Of a stretch of 60,950 nt of DNA, positions 8,230-18,791 are shown piece after piece (within the stretch, counting starts at the first letter, position 1; every line of letters starts with the position of its first letter). The position numbers and the translations under genes were made by a program. The notes below the pieces were generated by a model that worked only from the letters and a program-made list of their open reading frames with translations, had not been told where the DNA came from and searched no databases. The stretch is from Macrocybe gigantea (taxonomy: Eukaryota > Basidiomycota > Agaricomycetes > Agaricales > Callistosporiaceae): assembly GCA_011319805.1 (NCBI GenBank), contig SJRY01000297.1, forward strand, positions 1-60,950. Direction: 5' to 3'.

Positions 8230-9192
8230 TCATGCAAGACTACGTGCATCCAGTGGCTGAGGCTCAATGCCTCGCACAGCCAATGGTTCGGGGACATCAA
8301 CGTCCCTCTCCACCAGTGGACCGACTAGGTCCAAGTCGCGCTCGACCAAATCGACGAAGTCGTCCGAACTCTCGAGGCCCCGTTCGACAAGCGCATCCAT
8401 GGTATCCAGGTCCCGCTCGACCAGATCTCCAGTGATGTCAAAATCACGCTCAACCAGCTCGTCCGTGAAATCTAAATCACGCTCGGCGAGGTCTTCATCG
8501 AAGTCCAGGTCACGCTCAAGGAGATATTCCTCGGCGTCGAGGTCCCGCTCGACCAGATCATCCACGACGTCCAGGTCCCTCTCTACGAGGTCTTCTGAAC
8601 CGTCAAAATCGCGCACTATGAGAGGATCCATGACGTCTAGATCACGTTCAACTAAATCGAGCTCCAAATCCTCCTCGCGAGCAGATAGGGTCGTGCCCTC
8701 CTGGTCACGGACTGAAAGCATTTCATCTTGAGGCTCTCCACGCGTCGTGAGCATCGATGGATTAGAAGCACTATAGAAAAAAAATAGAGCATTAATTCTG
8801 TCTGCATGGTGTCCGGGACTGAAATAAAATGCCTTACACATTATCTCGTCGGAAACCCAAGAAATGTCCCAAACCACCCAAGAACTTCTTGAAGCCTCGA
8901 CCGGCCTTGGACCGTGCAGCAAGGATCTCGGTACCGTCTTCTTCGCGAGCAGACAGCCGAAGGTCCTCGTCGACATCACGTCGAAAGCCGAGGAAGTGGC
9001 CGAGGCCACCCAGGAATTTCTTGAACCCCTGCCCGCTTTCGACCGCACGACGAGCACTGGGGTTTCCTCGATGTCGCGCTCTTTGAGGAAGACGAGATTC
9101 CCATCGGGTTCGGCGACGGGCGCGGGCGAGGCGGCGACCAGGACAGTCGCGACGGCGGCGACGAAGACGAAGGAATAAAAGGTGAGTTTCAT
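8230..9192 (-). CDS. Secreted repeat precursor: signal peptide, two amphipathic cationic segments, acidic repeats
   Basis: Starts at ATG 9192 with a clear signal peptide (hydrophobic core VFVAAVATVLVAA, then SPAPVAEP). Two copies of a 24-residue basic unit follow (8975-9045 and 8843-8914). Each contains FKKFLGGLGHFLGF followed by a dibasic RR, the kind of site Kex2 cuts. A 67-nt GT-AG intron (8771-8837) joins, in phase 2, to an acidic tail of about ten degenerate 12-residue units built on LVERDLD. The unit is read in frame only if one base is missing at the CCCC run 9026-9029; taken literally, the frame loses the first peptide. I know no named family for it. It resembles Kex2-processed repeat proteins and peptide precursors with acidic pro-regions (inference). 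Confidence 0.75.
   Translation of the reverse strand: MKLTFYSFVFVAAVATVLVAASPAPVAEPDGNLVFLKERDIEETPVLVVRSKAGRGSRNSWVASATSSAFDVMSTRTFGCLLAKKTVPRSLLHGPRPVEASRSSWVVWDISWVSDEIMCKAFYFSPGHHADRINALFFFYSASNPSMLTTRGEPQDEMLSVRDQEGTTLSAREEDLELDLVERDLDVMDPLIVRDFDGSEDLVERDLDVVDDLVERDLDAEEYLLERDLDFDEDLAERDLDFTDELVERDFDITGDLVERDLDTMDALVERGLESSDDFVDLVERDLDLVGPLVERDVDVPEPLAVRGIEPQPLDARSLA
8771..8837 (-). other. Phase-2 intron in the secreted repeat gene
   Basis: Donor GTAAGG at 8837, acceptor TTTTCTATAG ending at 8771, 67 nt. Removing it joins the reading frame of the second basic unit to the frame of the acidic repeats, which supports that frame over the longer uninterrupted ORF. Confidence 0.75.
8843..9045 (-). 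repeat. Two copies of a 24-codon unit, protein-identical and synonymously diverged
   Basis: Copy 1 at 8975-9045 and copy 2 at 8843-8914, separated by an acidic spacer (LRLSAREEDGTEILAA). Comparing the 17 codons from FKKF to RRD, ten codons differ and every difference is synonymous. The preceding RSKAGR codons also differ only synonymously. Confidence 0.9.
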
Positions 9193-11409
9193 GACGAAAA
9201 GGGTGTGTGCTTATTCTTGAGAATGAGGAAGGCGAATTCCTGTCAGACCAGCTGAGGAAGATTGGAGTCCCGTTGAGAGGCGGTTTGGGGAGGGGGGTTG
9301 GAAGAATAACGATGCTATGAATTCAGACCTGCTGAACGTGGACAGCCAACCCCCCAAGATCAGCCATATTTAATGCGCGGAGCCTGGGTTTCGCATTGAC
9401 AGCATGGCCGTTGGAAACGCAGGGATAGGGAACTAAATGGAGTCGCTTTTGAGCATCACCAGTCCTGTTTCCCTGATACGCAGAGTGCTGTCCTTGGCGC
9501 TTGTTCGATGATGGAAAGGGTGTCATCGAGTCTGGCATTGCTTGCCCAATCTTTCCGTGATCTTGATGCGGAAAGATACGGTAGTACGGGAAAGTTTCGC
9601 TCGACGATGCAAGCCACATGGTCTTACAATAAAAATCGTGCAAAGTTGGCACAGGAACAAAGAGCGGGTGTTTCAAGTCCGCGTTGTAGGAGGGTCACCT
9701 GTAGTAGTTTGCCTGATCCGAAAATGGCATAATGCATACCTATAGGGAAGGATAAAAAGTGCTGGAGGATGTATCGTGTTGCTATTGGCACACCATCGAC
9801 CATTGTATCTATCGTGATATCAAGAATGGTCAGCAAATGGATGATGAACACACACAGGCAAGCGGGCTCTGACTGAAGGAACGACCCAAGCTCACATTTC
9901 ATCATGCATGGAGATCACAGGACAAATGGAGGTGGGGATCAGCGCGGTGCTATTGCAGTGTTTCGGACACTAGGTGTTAAGAAACGGCCTCACAACCTGA
10001 GACGTTTGCTGATCGAATGTTTCAATGATGAACGGAGCCTTATGCAACATTCAAGCTGCAGATCCTTTGGGTAAGTAGCGGACAGGTGTGCAGCAAGTGG
10101 CAGTGCTATGTCATTGCCACGTCCCATGTGACTGCAATGTTGGTCACTCTCCCCACCTACAATCAGCCCATTCGTCGTTCGCGGAGCAATTTCATAACAT
10201 GATGGGAGAGGTATTCAACACGCTGGTTTCCGACGTTACAAACCCAACAAACTGGTAGAAGTAGGTGCTTGAATAATGTCACTGTAGACTTGTCTTTGGT
10301 GAAAGAAAAGCTTTGAGGATCAAATGCCCGTGCCACTTTCTTCCGACCAAGAGACCTCAGGATTATCTCGACTACTTTTAGGTGCAATTCGTTCATATTT
10401 TGCAATGATCATGAAATCGAGAAAGTGTATTGACAGGTCGGCCTTAGCAAAGGTCTCTCCCATGAAGGAGAAATCCGGCAGGTTCGACAACTTAACGGAC
10501 TGTATAGCAACATCGCCCAGACCGCCAGTGGTGATATCTGATTCCGTGCTCCATGGTGTTGTAGCGACTGGTGAGGGAGCCCGTGTCGTCCGCTTGGGAT
10601 GTTTGCTAGGTCGCCCACTGACGTCGGCGGAAGATCAGAAAGGCGACAAGCAGAGGCCAGATATGTTTTCAGATCATGGAATCTCTTTAAGAGCATGCGC
10701 CCTTGCCTGAATTGAGTTTGGGCGAAGCCGAGTAGATCGCAAGACCAGAAAGCGCACCGCAGATACCGAGCTTGGCACAGCTTTATGTAGCGAATTTGAG
10801 AAGAACAGCCAAATCAACTAGCTCTGCTGTGACCAACAATCAGGAGATTTAGAAGACAGAGACGAGGCCGATGGCATGGAGATCGAACACGGAGAGGCGA
10901 TGTTGTGCGGTAGAATTGACCTACATTGCCATCAACAACGGTCCGCAAGGAATCTCGTCTTCTGTGAGGATGGGGAAAACCGTGCTCAGCTGACTCGGAA
11001 GTAAAATCTCCCCCTCATCCACGACTTCCATGCGCGTCACAGGATCTGGCTATCAAATTTTGACGGCCGGGCGCTTAGCCGAAACGTCCGCTCCATTTAT
11101 GTTGCCCTGGAACGCAGCGTCCGGAAGGGCGGGAAAATAACCCGGAAGGGTGAGCCAAAACTCGAGTGCTTGCATTGGTGGACCGCGCAGACTGTCGGCC
11201 GTCTTCGGTGGCTGGCTGGGTAGTCATTGTGATGCACCTATACCGTTCCGGACGAGAGGAAGATCGGTCAAAAACTGTTATCTATCTGGCGAAGCAGGTT
11301 TTTCCTTTGGGAGTGACTCGCTTACCATGGACAGAAGGTCCGATCTCGAGAAGAAAAAGAGCGGCTTCGGCAGAAAACCGGGTCTTGATCGTTTCCTTCA
11401 GCTCACCCC
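9193..11409. other. 2.2-kb intergenic region, nothing recognised
   Basis: Only short ORFs (up to about 128 codons at 10324-10710), with no recognisable domains or splice-linked exons. A TTAAATATG TATA-like box on the minus strand near 9370 may serve the repeat-protein gene. Confidence 0.5.
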
Positions 11410-13716
11410 ATGGCTCAACTCGCAGGAAAGAAACTCATTTACCTCATCAACTTCGTCGCCGGCCTGGCCATCTTCTTGTGCGTACATCGTCCCAGTCGTC
11501 CAGCCGGCGTTCTTTGTCCCTCACGTCTTGGCGATTTCTGAAACGGAAACAAAATCGAACAGTTTTGGATATGATCAGGGAATGATGGGCGGCGTGAACA
11601 CCTCCCCTGACTATGTCAAGGTCATGAATTTAGGGTACTCGACGTACAAGGGTCCATCAGAGGGCTACGTCGTCACAATCACGCGCCCGACGCGGCAGGG
11701 CGGTATTGTTAGCAGTGCGTTCACCCTTCACGTACGATCTGTTCGCCGGGGCTGATTGGCGTGGCATCGCACGCCAAGTCTACTACCTGGGAACACTACT
11801 CGGATGCCTCATGGGCGGAGTTATCGGTGATAGAATCGGCAGGCGGAAGACGATGCTGGTCGGGGGCGTGTGGGTCGTGTTTGGAGCTGCCTTGCAGTGC
11901 TCTGCACAGAATATTGCGTGGTGGGTTGTAAAGACGGTGAATAGAGAGCTATCGGCCGGCAGCTAACATGTGATCATAAAGGATGTTGTGTGCTCGCGTG
12001 ATCAATGGGATAGGAACAGGCCATCTCAACGCTATCGTGCCGGTGTGGAGTGCGGAAGTGGCGACGCACACTTCCCGAGGCAAGCAACGTTCGCACTATG
12101 AGCCGTTTTCTGTCGCGCTGATGACGGTGAATGTGATCCAGGAGCCTTTATAGCGCTAGAGTTTACTCTGAATATTTTCGGAGTGGTCGTAGCGTACTGG
12201 CTCGAATTTGGTCTGGGATTCGTCGGCGACGGTCGTTCGCAGGTCAGATGGCGGTTCCCAATCGCTTTTCAGATCATCCCAATTTTGGCATTCATGGTGA
12301 GATGTGTGGACGTCCCCTCAACTGTATTATCAATAGTGAATTTGCAGGTGGCCTTGCACTGGATGCCTGAGTCTCCACGATGGCTGGTCAAAGTTGGGCG
12401 GCTGGATGACGCTAAAGCAGTCTTGAGCAGGCTTAGGCGAGATTCGTTGGACGACAAACATAGCGGGCAGTCGACGCCGGACGACACGGAGAAGAACGAA
12501 TGATTAGATCCGGTGCGGAGGAGTTTGAGGCAATTGTCGAAGCCACAAATCTAGAAAAGAAGCATTCAAGAATGAATGGATACTGGAATATGTTTTGGGG
12601 CATCGGTGGGCGCTGTTCGGGCAATGATGTGGCATCTGATAGCTTGATATGCAAACCAGGGTCTGGGAATCTGCACATAGCTCGGAGAGTCCAGTTGTCA
12701 ATTTGGCTGCAGATAATCCAGGAGTGAGTCCATTGATGGAACCTGCTTACGTTGCTAGATTTACGATCTGGAAGATGGGTGGGCATCGCTGCTGTCACCG
12801 TCTACGCGCCTACCATTTTCGCTGAAGCCGGTTACGGGGCACGCAAATCGCAGTGGTTGTCTGGCCTAAACGATGTGCGTATTTCTTTCTCAGGAAATCA
12901 AGGTTGAACGTGAACCTGGAGTGCACAGGTGACATACATGCTCGCGACACTTTTCGCGGTAATCACGATAGACAGGTGGGGACGACGTGTTGGGCTGTGG
13001 TGGGGTGCGGTAGGACAAGGTGTCTCTTTGGTGTGTGGTCTTCTAGAGAAGACGGAAATGGTTTCTGCTAACATTGTCCCGTTTAGATACTTGCAGGCGG
13101 ATTTGCACGCTTGATTAAAGGTCATCCAGAGAAAGCGGGTCCATACGGCGGTGCAGCGGCGTTCTTCGTGTTCTTATATACAGCAGTGTTTGGGGCGACG
13201 TGGCTGACTATTCCCTGGGTTTATCCCACCGAGGTGCGCGACTTTATTGGGGTATATGCACGAGCTCCTCCTGAGTATGACTGTAAGACGTTCCCACTAG
13301 AGATTAGGGCAAAAGGAAACGCTTGGGGCGTGGTGGGCTGGAGCATTGGAAACGGTTGGCTGACGCTGCTGAATCCCGTCATGTTTAGCAGCATTGGCGA
13401 GAAGTGAGTTCCCTTCCACGACGGCATCGGAATACGAGTAACAATTCCATGGGCGTAGTACGCTTCATATTTTTGGCGTGGTAAATTTCCTGTCGATACC
13501 CATCGTCTGGGCGTTCTATCCAGAGTGAGTTCCTATTGGGCATCACAAGCGCCCCGCGCCTGACAATGCGGACAGAACTGCCAACCGCACGCTGGAAGAG
13601 ATGGACCTGCTGTTCGCAAGTAAGAGCCCGTTGTCTGGGACGAAGAGAGACACTTTAGGCGGCTGAAGGAAGAGCTGGACAGCGGGCGGAAGATGAGCGA
13701 GGTGGTTAGGACATAG
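11410..13716 (+). CDS. MFS sugar transporter (SP family), 13 exons
   Basis: Plasma-membrane hexose-type transporter. It starts at ATG 11410 (MAQLAGKK) with TM1 split by the first intron, then FGYDQGMMGG, loop motif GDRIGRRKT, PESPRWL after TM6, a cytosolic loop, IDRWGRR, PWVYPTEIRAKGN, and YPE-TANRTLEEMD at the end. Exons: 11410-11477, 11563-11714, 11779-11920, 11982-12079, 12142-12296, 12348-12605, 12660-12723, 12775-12874, 12929-13030, 13087-13233, 13303-13403, 13459-13524, 13576-13716. The intron at 12080-12141 is GC-AG. Two single-base breaks (near 12498 in an A run and 13632 in a T run) interrupt an otherwise complete gene and look like undercalled homopolymers. Confidence 0.9.
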
Positions 13717-13879
13717 ATAGTCACGTGTTCTCCGCGTTTCCCAGACAATCTGCACCCGTCAGAGCGCAGCTTCCACTCTTGCGACCCTCTCTCGTCCTCG
13801 TCCTCCTTCCAATCGATTCCCGCTGCCAGCCTCTATAGACTCGGAGTTTGCAGGACGCATTCTCGAAGACCACAGTCGT

Positions 13880-13887
13880 TATATATA
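13880..13887 (+). promoter_or_regulatory. TATA box of the GH79 gene
   Basis: TATATATA about 75-80 nt before the start codon at 13963. Confidence 0.5.
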
Positions 13888-13962
13888 CCCACCCTTGAAT
13901 AGCACAGGCTTGGCCTTGGCTTTTTTCCTTGGCTGATTCACGTCTCTGGAAGGACCAAGGAA

Positions 13963-16538
13963 ATGAAACTCTTACGCTCGTTAACTCACCTCGTCCTGAC
14001 GCTTGGCGTGGGCATACTTGTCCATGCACCTTCGCCGGCCCTCTCGTCCGTCACTGTATACTATCAAAAGGGTCAGGCGCCCTTGTCAGCATCCCCCACT
14101 GCCACCGGTGGCGCTGCCAACTACACTGGTGCTGCAGCCTATAATCCCACCGTCTTGAACCCGCCGCCTGTTCCCAGTCCGTTAAACACCCAGTTTGTCC
14201 TCCAATTGCAGAATGGCGGGATGCAAGGCTTGTCGATACCCCAGGCCGGCTCATTTTTCGGCTTCTCGATCGAAATGTCCGTCGCTAACCAAGTCTGTGA
14301 GTGTCTTTCACTCATCGTCGTCTTGTCGTACTCTGACCATGGTCTTGCCCTTGTAGTGGGCAAAAATTCGTGAGTACCAAGACCTCGCGGCTTTTTCTGC
14401 CCGTATGGTAAACTTATGCCGTTTTTTGAAGATCCTTCATCCAGGTGCCTTTCCTTAACTTGATGGCTAATCTTCAGCAACGAGCGGGTCGAGTGCACGT
14501 TCGTGTCGGTGGTAACACTCAGGAAACTGCTGTTCTGGTCGACAGCACGTCCGACGGACGAATCCTCGAAAAGGATATCAGTGGCGCCTCCAACCCAGTT
14601 TGTATCCTGCCAAAATTAAAAAAACGACGATTTTAATTGTGCGTCCAGACCCAAACGCCGCCTTTGGTATTCACTCGCGAGCTTCTGTATATGATGCGGA
14701 ATATTTCGTCGATGGTCAACGTCAGGTGGTATCTTGGTATGTAGTTCCGAAGTTATCCCTTGTTATATGTAGATTTCTCACACCCAGAAAGGTATCCCGT
14801 TCAATGACACATCTAACTTCCGCCTCGGCATCATCGAGGCCGGTGAAAACATCTTGGGCGACTATCTCATCGGTCTCCAGGCTGGAAACGAACCTGATCT
14901 GTACGCTAGACACGGTCATCGTCCACAAGTGGTTCTTAAGATAACCAATCAAACCTTTCATCACAATATTTTTAGACGTACGGCCCTTTTGACTACCTTG
15001 GCGAAGTCTCGAATCTGGTCACCGCAATGAACAACGACGCATCAATTCCTAATAAAAACCTTCTCATCGCACCCAATCTTGCCACTGGCGATTGGATTCC
15101 AGAACAAGTGTGGGATACCGGCTTCGTGGACCAATTTACTAACAATTTGGCCTTTCTCGCCGTCGAACAGTACGCTTTCACACATTTCTATCTCCCCCGC
15201 ACGTCTAATCTGTTGATCATGTCAGCTATCCCATCGATAACTGTTTTGCACAATTCAATGTCGGCACATTCCATGACCCGCAGGCAACCTTCCCGATGTT
15301 CCTGGACCATAACGGTGGCAAGAACATCATCAAGCCGTACCTCAACTCCACTGCTTATGCTCAGACGAAGAATAAGCAGTTCTTGATGTTTGAGACCAAC
15401 ACTGCGTCTTGTGGTGGTTTCCCGGGTATCAGTGACTCATTTGGCGCCGCGCTGTGGGGATTGGATTATGCATTACAGATGGCTTATTCCAATTTCTCGG
15501 GGCTTTGTTCCACGTTGGTGGACAGAACGTGTATTACAACGTAAGTCTGATGTTCTTTCCCTCTGACCATCTTTTCACAATCAATTTCACCGCCATATAG
15601 CCTTTCACTTGTGCGTTTTTTCTATGCCGCGATGTCTGCGTCACATCTCACCCGATTTGACAGCGCCTCCGACGAATCAGTCGACATTCCGCCAGTGGAC
15701 TATCGGCCCGATTTACTACTCGGCACTCGTCATGGCCGAGGCCATCGGCCCGTCTAACAATTCTCAGGTTGTTGACCTGAACGCGAACAACGGCGATGTC
15801 CACACACCCGCCTACGCCATCTATGAAAACGGAAACGCCGCTCGCGTGGTATCATCAATTTTGTGACGGACCCCTCGGGCAGTAGCCAGGTCAACGCTCA
15901 GATTGCCATCGGAGGCTCAGGCATTGGCCAACCGAATCAATCACCTACCCAGGTCAAAGTCAAGTGCGTAGATTCTGATTATAGTTTCTCCCAGTTTTTT
16001 ACGATAAGCATGCCATAGATACTTGCTTGCTCCGTCCGTCTCAACAAAGGGTAACTTCTCTTGGGCTGGTCAGGTACAGTCTCGTCAACCGCCCAAGATA
16101 CCGCAGAATATCTAATTCTTATTCCAGACGTTCGGAGGCAACTTTGAATCGGACGGTCGTCTCCAAGGGCAAGAAAATGTTACGACGATCCAGTGTGACC
16201 AAGGCACGAATCTCTGCAGTATTCCAGTGCCTGCGCCGGGTGTCGCACTCGTCTTCCTTACCGACGACGCGCTGTCCTCGAGCGAGAACGGCGGCGGACC
16301 TTCGACAACGTTCGCCACCACGGCGCACACCAAGACGCAAAATACGGCGACGGTCGACCCCAGCGTGCTCGCAACCTCCAATGGCCACAGTGGTATGGGC
16401 AACAAGCTCGGCAGCACAAGCCACGGTAGTGTCAGTGCCGCGAACAGCGTGCGGCTAGGGCTGGGCATGGGTACCGTCCTGCTGGGCATCGTGACCGCTG
16501 CCGCTATGAGCGTGTTTGGGAGAGTGATGGGACGGTGA
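13963..16538 (+). CDS. GPI-anchored glycoside hydrolase family 79-like protein
   Basis: Secreted enzyme probably acting on glucuronic-acid-containing glycans of proteoglycans or plant gums. It starts at ATG 13963 with a signal peptide (LVLTLGVGILVHA). The TIM barrel shows the acid/base Glu in AGNEPDLY and the nucleophile Glu in FLMFETNTASCGG, the spacing expected for GH79. A C-terminal beta domain follows (YALYENGN-like, INFVTDPSG). The protein ends in a Ser/Thr-rich stem and a hydrophobic tail (LGLGMGTVLLGIVTAAA) typical of a GPI signal. About ten introns of 50-60 nt interrupt it. Single missing bases at 15499-15502 (GGGG) and near 15849 break the frame as given. Confidence 0.8.
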
Positions 16539-16938
16539 TGTTAGGGGGGATAGAAGGCACCTTTTTATTGGTGGATGAAACAGAACACAATTACTTGCTA
16601 TGCCTTCTTTGTTTTGCACGGCGATCGATCGGTTTGGATTTCCTTCTCTACCTCTTCTCGAGCGATCTAGTTAGTATCCTCGAAGCCCCGGCAATGGGGA
16701 AGTCGCAATAGTACATCTCTTTTGGATGGTTCCAGATGTTTTTTTGGACAAAATTCGGACCAGTATGCCTGCGGACATCGTATTTGTAATCTACAATACA
16801 TGGATTCTTTTAGTTTTTTCAATAATCAGACGCGTCATTGTCGCTCTGTTTACAGCAGCAATGACATCCAAAAACTGTTATATCGCACTATTTCACGCAT
16901 GTTGTGGCGTGTATGCCACGAGTTGTATGAGTGGTATG
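16539..16938. other. Convergent intergenic gap
   Basis: 400 bp between the 3' ends of the GH79 gene and the minus-strand unknown gene; presumed 3' UTRs and terminators. No further genes seen. Confidence 0.5.
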
Positions 16939-18162
16939 TCATGCTACTCGGTTTTCCTCTAAAATTGCAAGCATTGCGCCCTCATCCCCGCTCAGACGCA
17001 TCGCCTCCAGAGCCTTGAGTTGAGCCGCGAGCCTCTTCTGCTCTTCGAGCATAGCAATCACCTGCGTACGTTCGGCGATGATCTTAACGCGCTCAGCTAT
17101 CTGAGCCAAAAGCGGGCGTAGTATTTCTTCTTCTTCTTTTCTCCTCTCTTCCTCTACCGCATTGCACTTTATTCAAGTATCCACAAAATAAAACATCAAT
17201 TCGAAGGGCGGTTCGCGATGTAACAGTAGACTCACGTGATTCTGGTACTTCGCCTTCTGTGCTCTAAATTCTCTGACCAGATCCTGCAGAATCGGCGCGT
17301 CTGGTACATCGACCGGCAGACCAGCCCAGACCTTACTGAATTGGCTGAGCCTTTTGCCTTTGCCTTTGGGAAATCGTTTGACCCATCCGGGACGGAATTC
17401 CACTCTGTAATTCGATGGACCGGCCACATGCTCAAGGATTGCTAGGATCGAGTCGGTAAACCAGTGCTCGTAGAAAGTGAACGGTGGAGGACGTTTATAC
17501 ATGTTGGATACTGCTCTTGTCGCCAGAACGAGATCGGCTAGCGTGGGGATGGTGTTTCCTGTGAACGTGATGGTCGAGACGATGACAGCTTGACTGTTCT
17601 TATAGCGGTCTGGATTGTACGTTCCCGCCACTCTGTTTTCTGGCAGTCTGCTGTATCCGAAGCTGCCGCTGGAGCCAGGTTGCTCTCTTTGATCCTCAGT
17701 CCGCCGCGGTTTCGCATTCCGTCGCACATCTTCCCCGGCACGTTCTAGCCTCAACCAGCCTTCATGGGCATTCGTCTTTCCATTCCAGATTTGCACGACG
17801 ATGACCTCGTGTTGTTGACGTTTGAACTTGAGGAACAGGACTTTCTTCACGAAACGGTCTTCGGGAAACTCGGGATCGATCATTTCCAAAAAGCTGCACC
17901 ATAGGAATGCTGCCACGCGTCGTTCGGAAATAAGACGTGGTGGTACATACGTGTTGTTCTGACCGTATGCGTCGACGAGACGCAACACAGTATGAGGAGC
18001 TTGATGATGCACCATAGAGGGAAAATGGCAACGTTTTGGACGCACTCGAGTCCTATACGGAGCACGGAAGACTCTGGCATATCTGAGGCACTTAGTAGGA
18101 AGAAAGGGTGAGATGGCAGTAGCCGCCAGCCAGGCGGCTAAAGCTGTGGAACGTTGAATCAA
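16939..18162 (-). CDS. Basidiomycete uncharacterised protein with C-terminal coiled coil
   Basis: The main exon reads PFLPTKCLRYARVFRAPYRT, then VLRLVDAYGQNNT. A 57-nt intron (GTATGT...GTGCAG) splits this from FLEMIDPEFPEDRFVKKVLF. Then come LRLERAGEDV, a disordered patch (residues ~150-180), VSTITFTGNTIPTLADLVL and PPFTFYEHWFTDSILAIL. A second intron starts at a GTGAGT donor after QNH and leads to a charged coiled-coil exon (EEERRKEEEEILRPLL ... LKALEAMRLSGDEGA) ending at 16939. The pattern matches a family expanded in Agaricomycetes with no known function. The first exon is uncertain: an acceptor-like CCACAG near 18145 suggests one more upstream exon. Confidence 0.7.
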
Positions 18163-18791
18163 TAAGGCCCGGGACCCACAATTCCAAATTCGTCAAAATA
18201 CATGCAGCTCAGGTGTAGGATTGGAAATACTACCCTACACTTTTCGAACACCTCAAATATCTTGCGCAAACTTGACTCAATTGGTACCGTACTTCCTAGG
18301 CAGAGCCTAACATGTCATATAAACCCTTCCTGCATACTATTTTTGATCAGAATGTGCTTTTGTTAAAAGCCGCAGAAATTGCTGCTCGTTAGGCTTGCCA
18401 ATAACTGCTGTGTCGGACTTTATATCATATTTCAAATTAAAAAATAGCAGTGCGCGGACGTGGGACTATGAGTGGTCGCTCAGTTCGAATAAACCACAAG
18501 TCGCGGTGTGACTGTCCAAAAAGTGGGGCGTCCGATGTGTAGGGTTAGTATGACATTCATGAACTGGGTCTCTTCAGCTAACGGTAAAATTAATTGGAGA
18601 GCCACTTGTACAAATTGTATAATACTACGTCTACGTTACTTTGACTAAGAGCTAGATGAGATGGAAATGCTAGAAATAAACAGAGCCGCATACCTGCCTA
18701 CATACATATTCTATCCCGAGCGATAGAAAAGAAAATAAAAAAAAATCGATAAATCAGAAAAGCACATGTCCGCCGTTCATCAAATTCGAGA
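18163..18791. other. Intergenic, nothing recognised
   Basis: About 630 bp, moderately AT-rich. It contains the 3' flank of the Cdc20-like gene and the presumed promoter of the unknown gene. No coding signal seen. Confidence 0.5.

Noticed and set aside
8267..8731. Plus-strand Ser/Arg-rich ORF of 154 codons
   Set aside because: It is the antisense shadow of the acidic LVERDLD repeats; the Arg-Ser pattern follows from complementing those codons.
8230..9192. Uninterrupted 320-codon ORF taken as the true protein
   Set aside because: Between about residues 57 and 140 it gives a low-complexity frame that destroys the repeated basic unit and reads through an evident intron; the synonymous-only differences identify the other frame as real.
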